Below, piece after piece: positions 12,700 through 12,979 of a stretch of DNA of 12,979 bases. The notes beneath the pieces are model-generated. The model did no database searches. It was not told the origin of the DNA and worked only from the letters and a program-made list of their open reading frames with translations. Within the stretch, counting starts at the first letter, position 1. Each line of letters opens with the position of its first letter. Source of the stretch: DASYSA01 sp036003885 (lineage in GTDB: Bacteria > Acidobacteriota > Blastocatellia > UBA7656); NCBI GenBank assembly GCA_036003885.1, contig DASYSA010000023.1:1-12979 (forward strand), written 5' to 3'. The translations under genes and the position numbers were made by a program.

Positions 12700-12850
12700 T
12701 AAACCGCTACGCGGTAGGCAGCGAGGCTGGGTTCTCTCAGTCCAGGCTGTTTAGCAGCAAGCAACCTCAAATAATCGCGCAAAGATAAGGCTCCTTCGTG
12801 GAGAATAATGTGGGTACCAACCTACATCACTTCACGAAAGGAGCCGTTCC
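12700..12850. promoter_or_regulatory. Array tail with RBS-covering hairpin
   Basis: There is no gene between the last attC and the next ATG. GGCTCC-TTCGTG (12789-12800) pairs with CACGAA(A)GGAGCC (12833-12845), a 12-bp stem with one bulge and a 32-nt loop. The 3' arm contains the Shine-Dalgarno AAAGGAG (12837-12843) of the recombinase at 12851. In mRNA the stem would hide the ribosome site. It may also be the inverted-repeat end of a mobile element starting here. Either role is inferred. Confidence 0.6.
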
Positions 12851-12979
12851 ATGACAGAACTACGTCAACGGTATCTCGAAGACCTCCGTCTGCGCAACTA
12901 CTCCCCGAGGACTCTCCAAACCTATGTCGAGTGTGTCTCCCATTTCGCTCGATATTTTAAGCACTCGCCCGAAGAACTC
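12851..12979 (+). CDS. Tyrosine recombinase/phage-type integrase, N-terminal fragment
   Basis: Forty-three codons are visible before the window ends, so the gene is 3'-truncated by the window edge. MTELRQRYLEDLRLRNYSPR followed by TLQTYVECVSHFARYFKHSP is the N-terminal SAM-like core-binding domain of site-specific tyrosine recombinases (the RNYSPRTLxTY pattern). It differs from the IntI here, and the catalytic domain lies outside the window. Such genes in environmental bacteria often belong to a separate insertion element, sometimes with an IS91-type transposase. Its position right after the last attC suggests an element that landed at the end of the array. The Shine-Dalgarno AAAGGAG lies 7 nt upstream of ATG. 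Confidence 0.85.
   Translation, partial: MTELRQRYLEDLRLRNYSPRTLQTYVECVSHFARYFKHSPEEL

Overview
The window is a chromosomal integron with almost its whole cassette array. It runs from its chromosomal flank (the tRNA-modification gene miaA) through the integrase gene and attI to a 14-cassette array, and ends at the start of a second, unrelated tyrosine recombinase. The host is a free-living, probably soil or sediment, Gram-negative-type bacterium. Five or six cassette products carry export signals and one is a di-heme c-type cytochrome. The flavour of MiaA and the 25-bp inverted repeat beside it suggest Acidobacteriota to me, but that is a weak inference and the sequence does not settle it.

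Layout. 1-221: non-coding, with a 25-bp perfect inverted repeat. 222-1157: miaA (+). 1262-2218: intI (-), convergent with miaA and pointing away from the array. 2219-2426: intI leader and attI, with two copies of a 65-bp-spaced direct repeat, each holding a CGTCGT-AA-ACGACG palindrome. About 2427-12693: fourteen cassettes, all in the same orientation, each ended by an attC site of 63-94 bp whose arms fold with the extrahelical bases typical of integrons. 12700-12850: tail with a hairpin that covers a ribosome binding site. 12851-12979: 5' end of a tyrosine recombinase gene, cut by the window edge.

Cassette contents in order: (1) barstar-family inhibitor; (2) exported unknown; (3) cytosolic unknown; (4) SMI1/KNR4 (SUKH) protein; (5) exported Cys-rich unknown; (6) exported or lipoprotein-like unknown; (7) GT1-family glycosyltransferase; (8) exported unknown; (9) exported NTF2-like/DUF4440 protein; (10) small unknown; (11) micro-cassette with a 46-codon ORF; (12) CdiI-like immunity protein; (13) 76-aa Cys-containing unknown; (14) 515-aa di-heme cytochrome c.

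Two themes stand out. First, at least two and probably three cassettes (1, 4, 12) encode small cytosolic proteins of families that neutralise toxins in interbacterial competition, and none has a toxin partner here. The array could be a swappable bank of orphan immunity genes. Second, exported proteins of unknown role are strongly over-represented. Cassette boundaries can be checked internally: in 12 of 14 cassettes the first six bases are the exact complement of the R'' box of that cassette's own attC. This shows each is an independently assembled circle, moves the likely start of cassette 1 to 2427, and marks cassette 11 as irregular.
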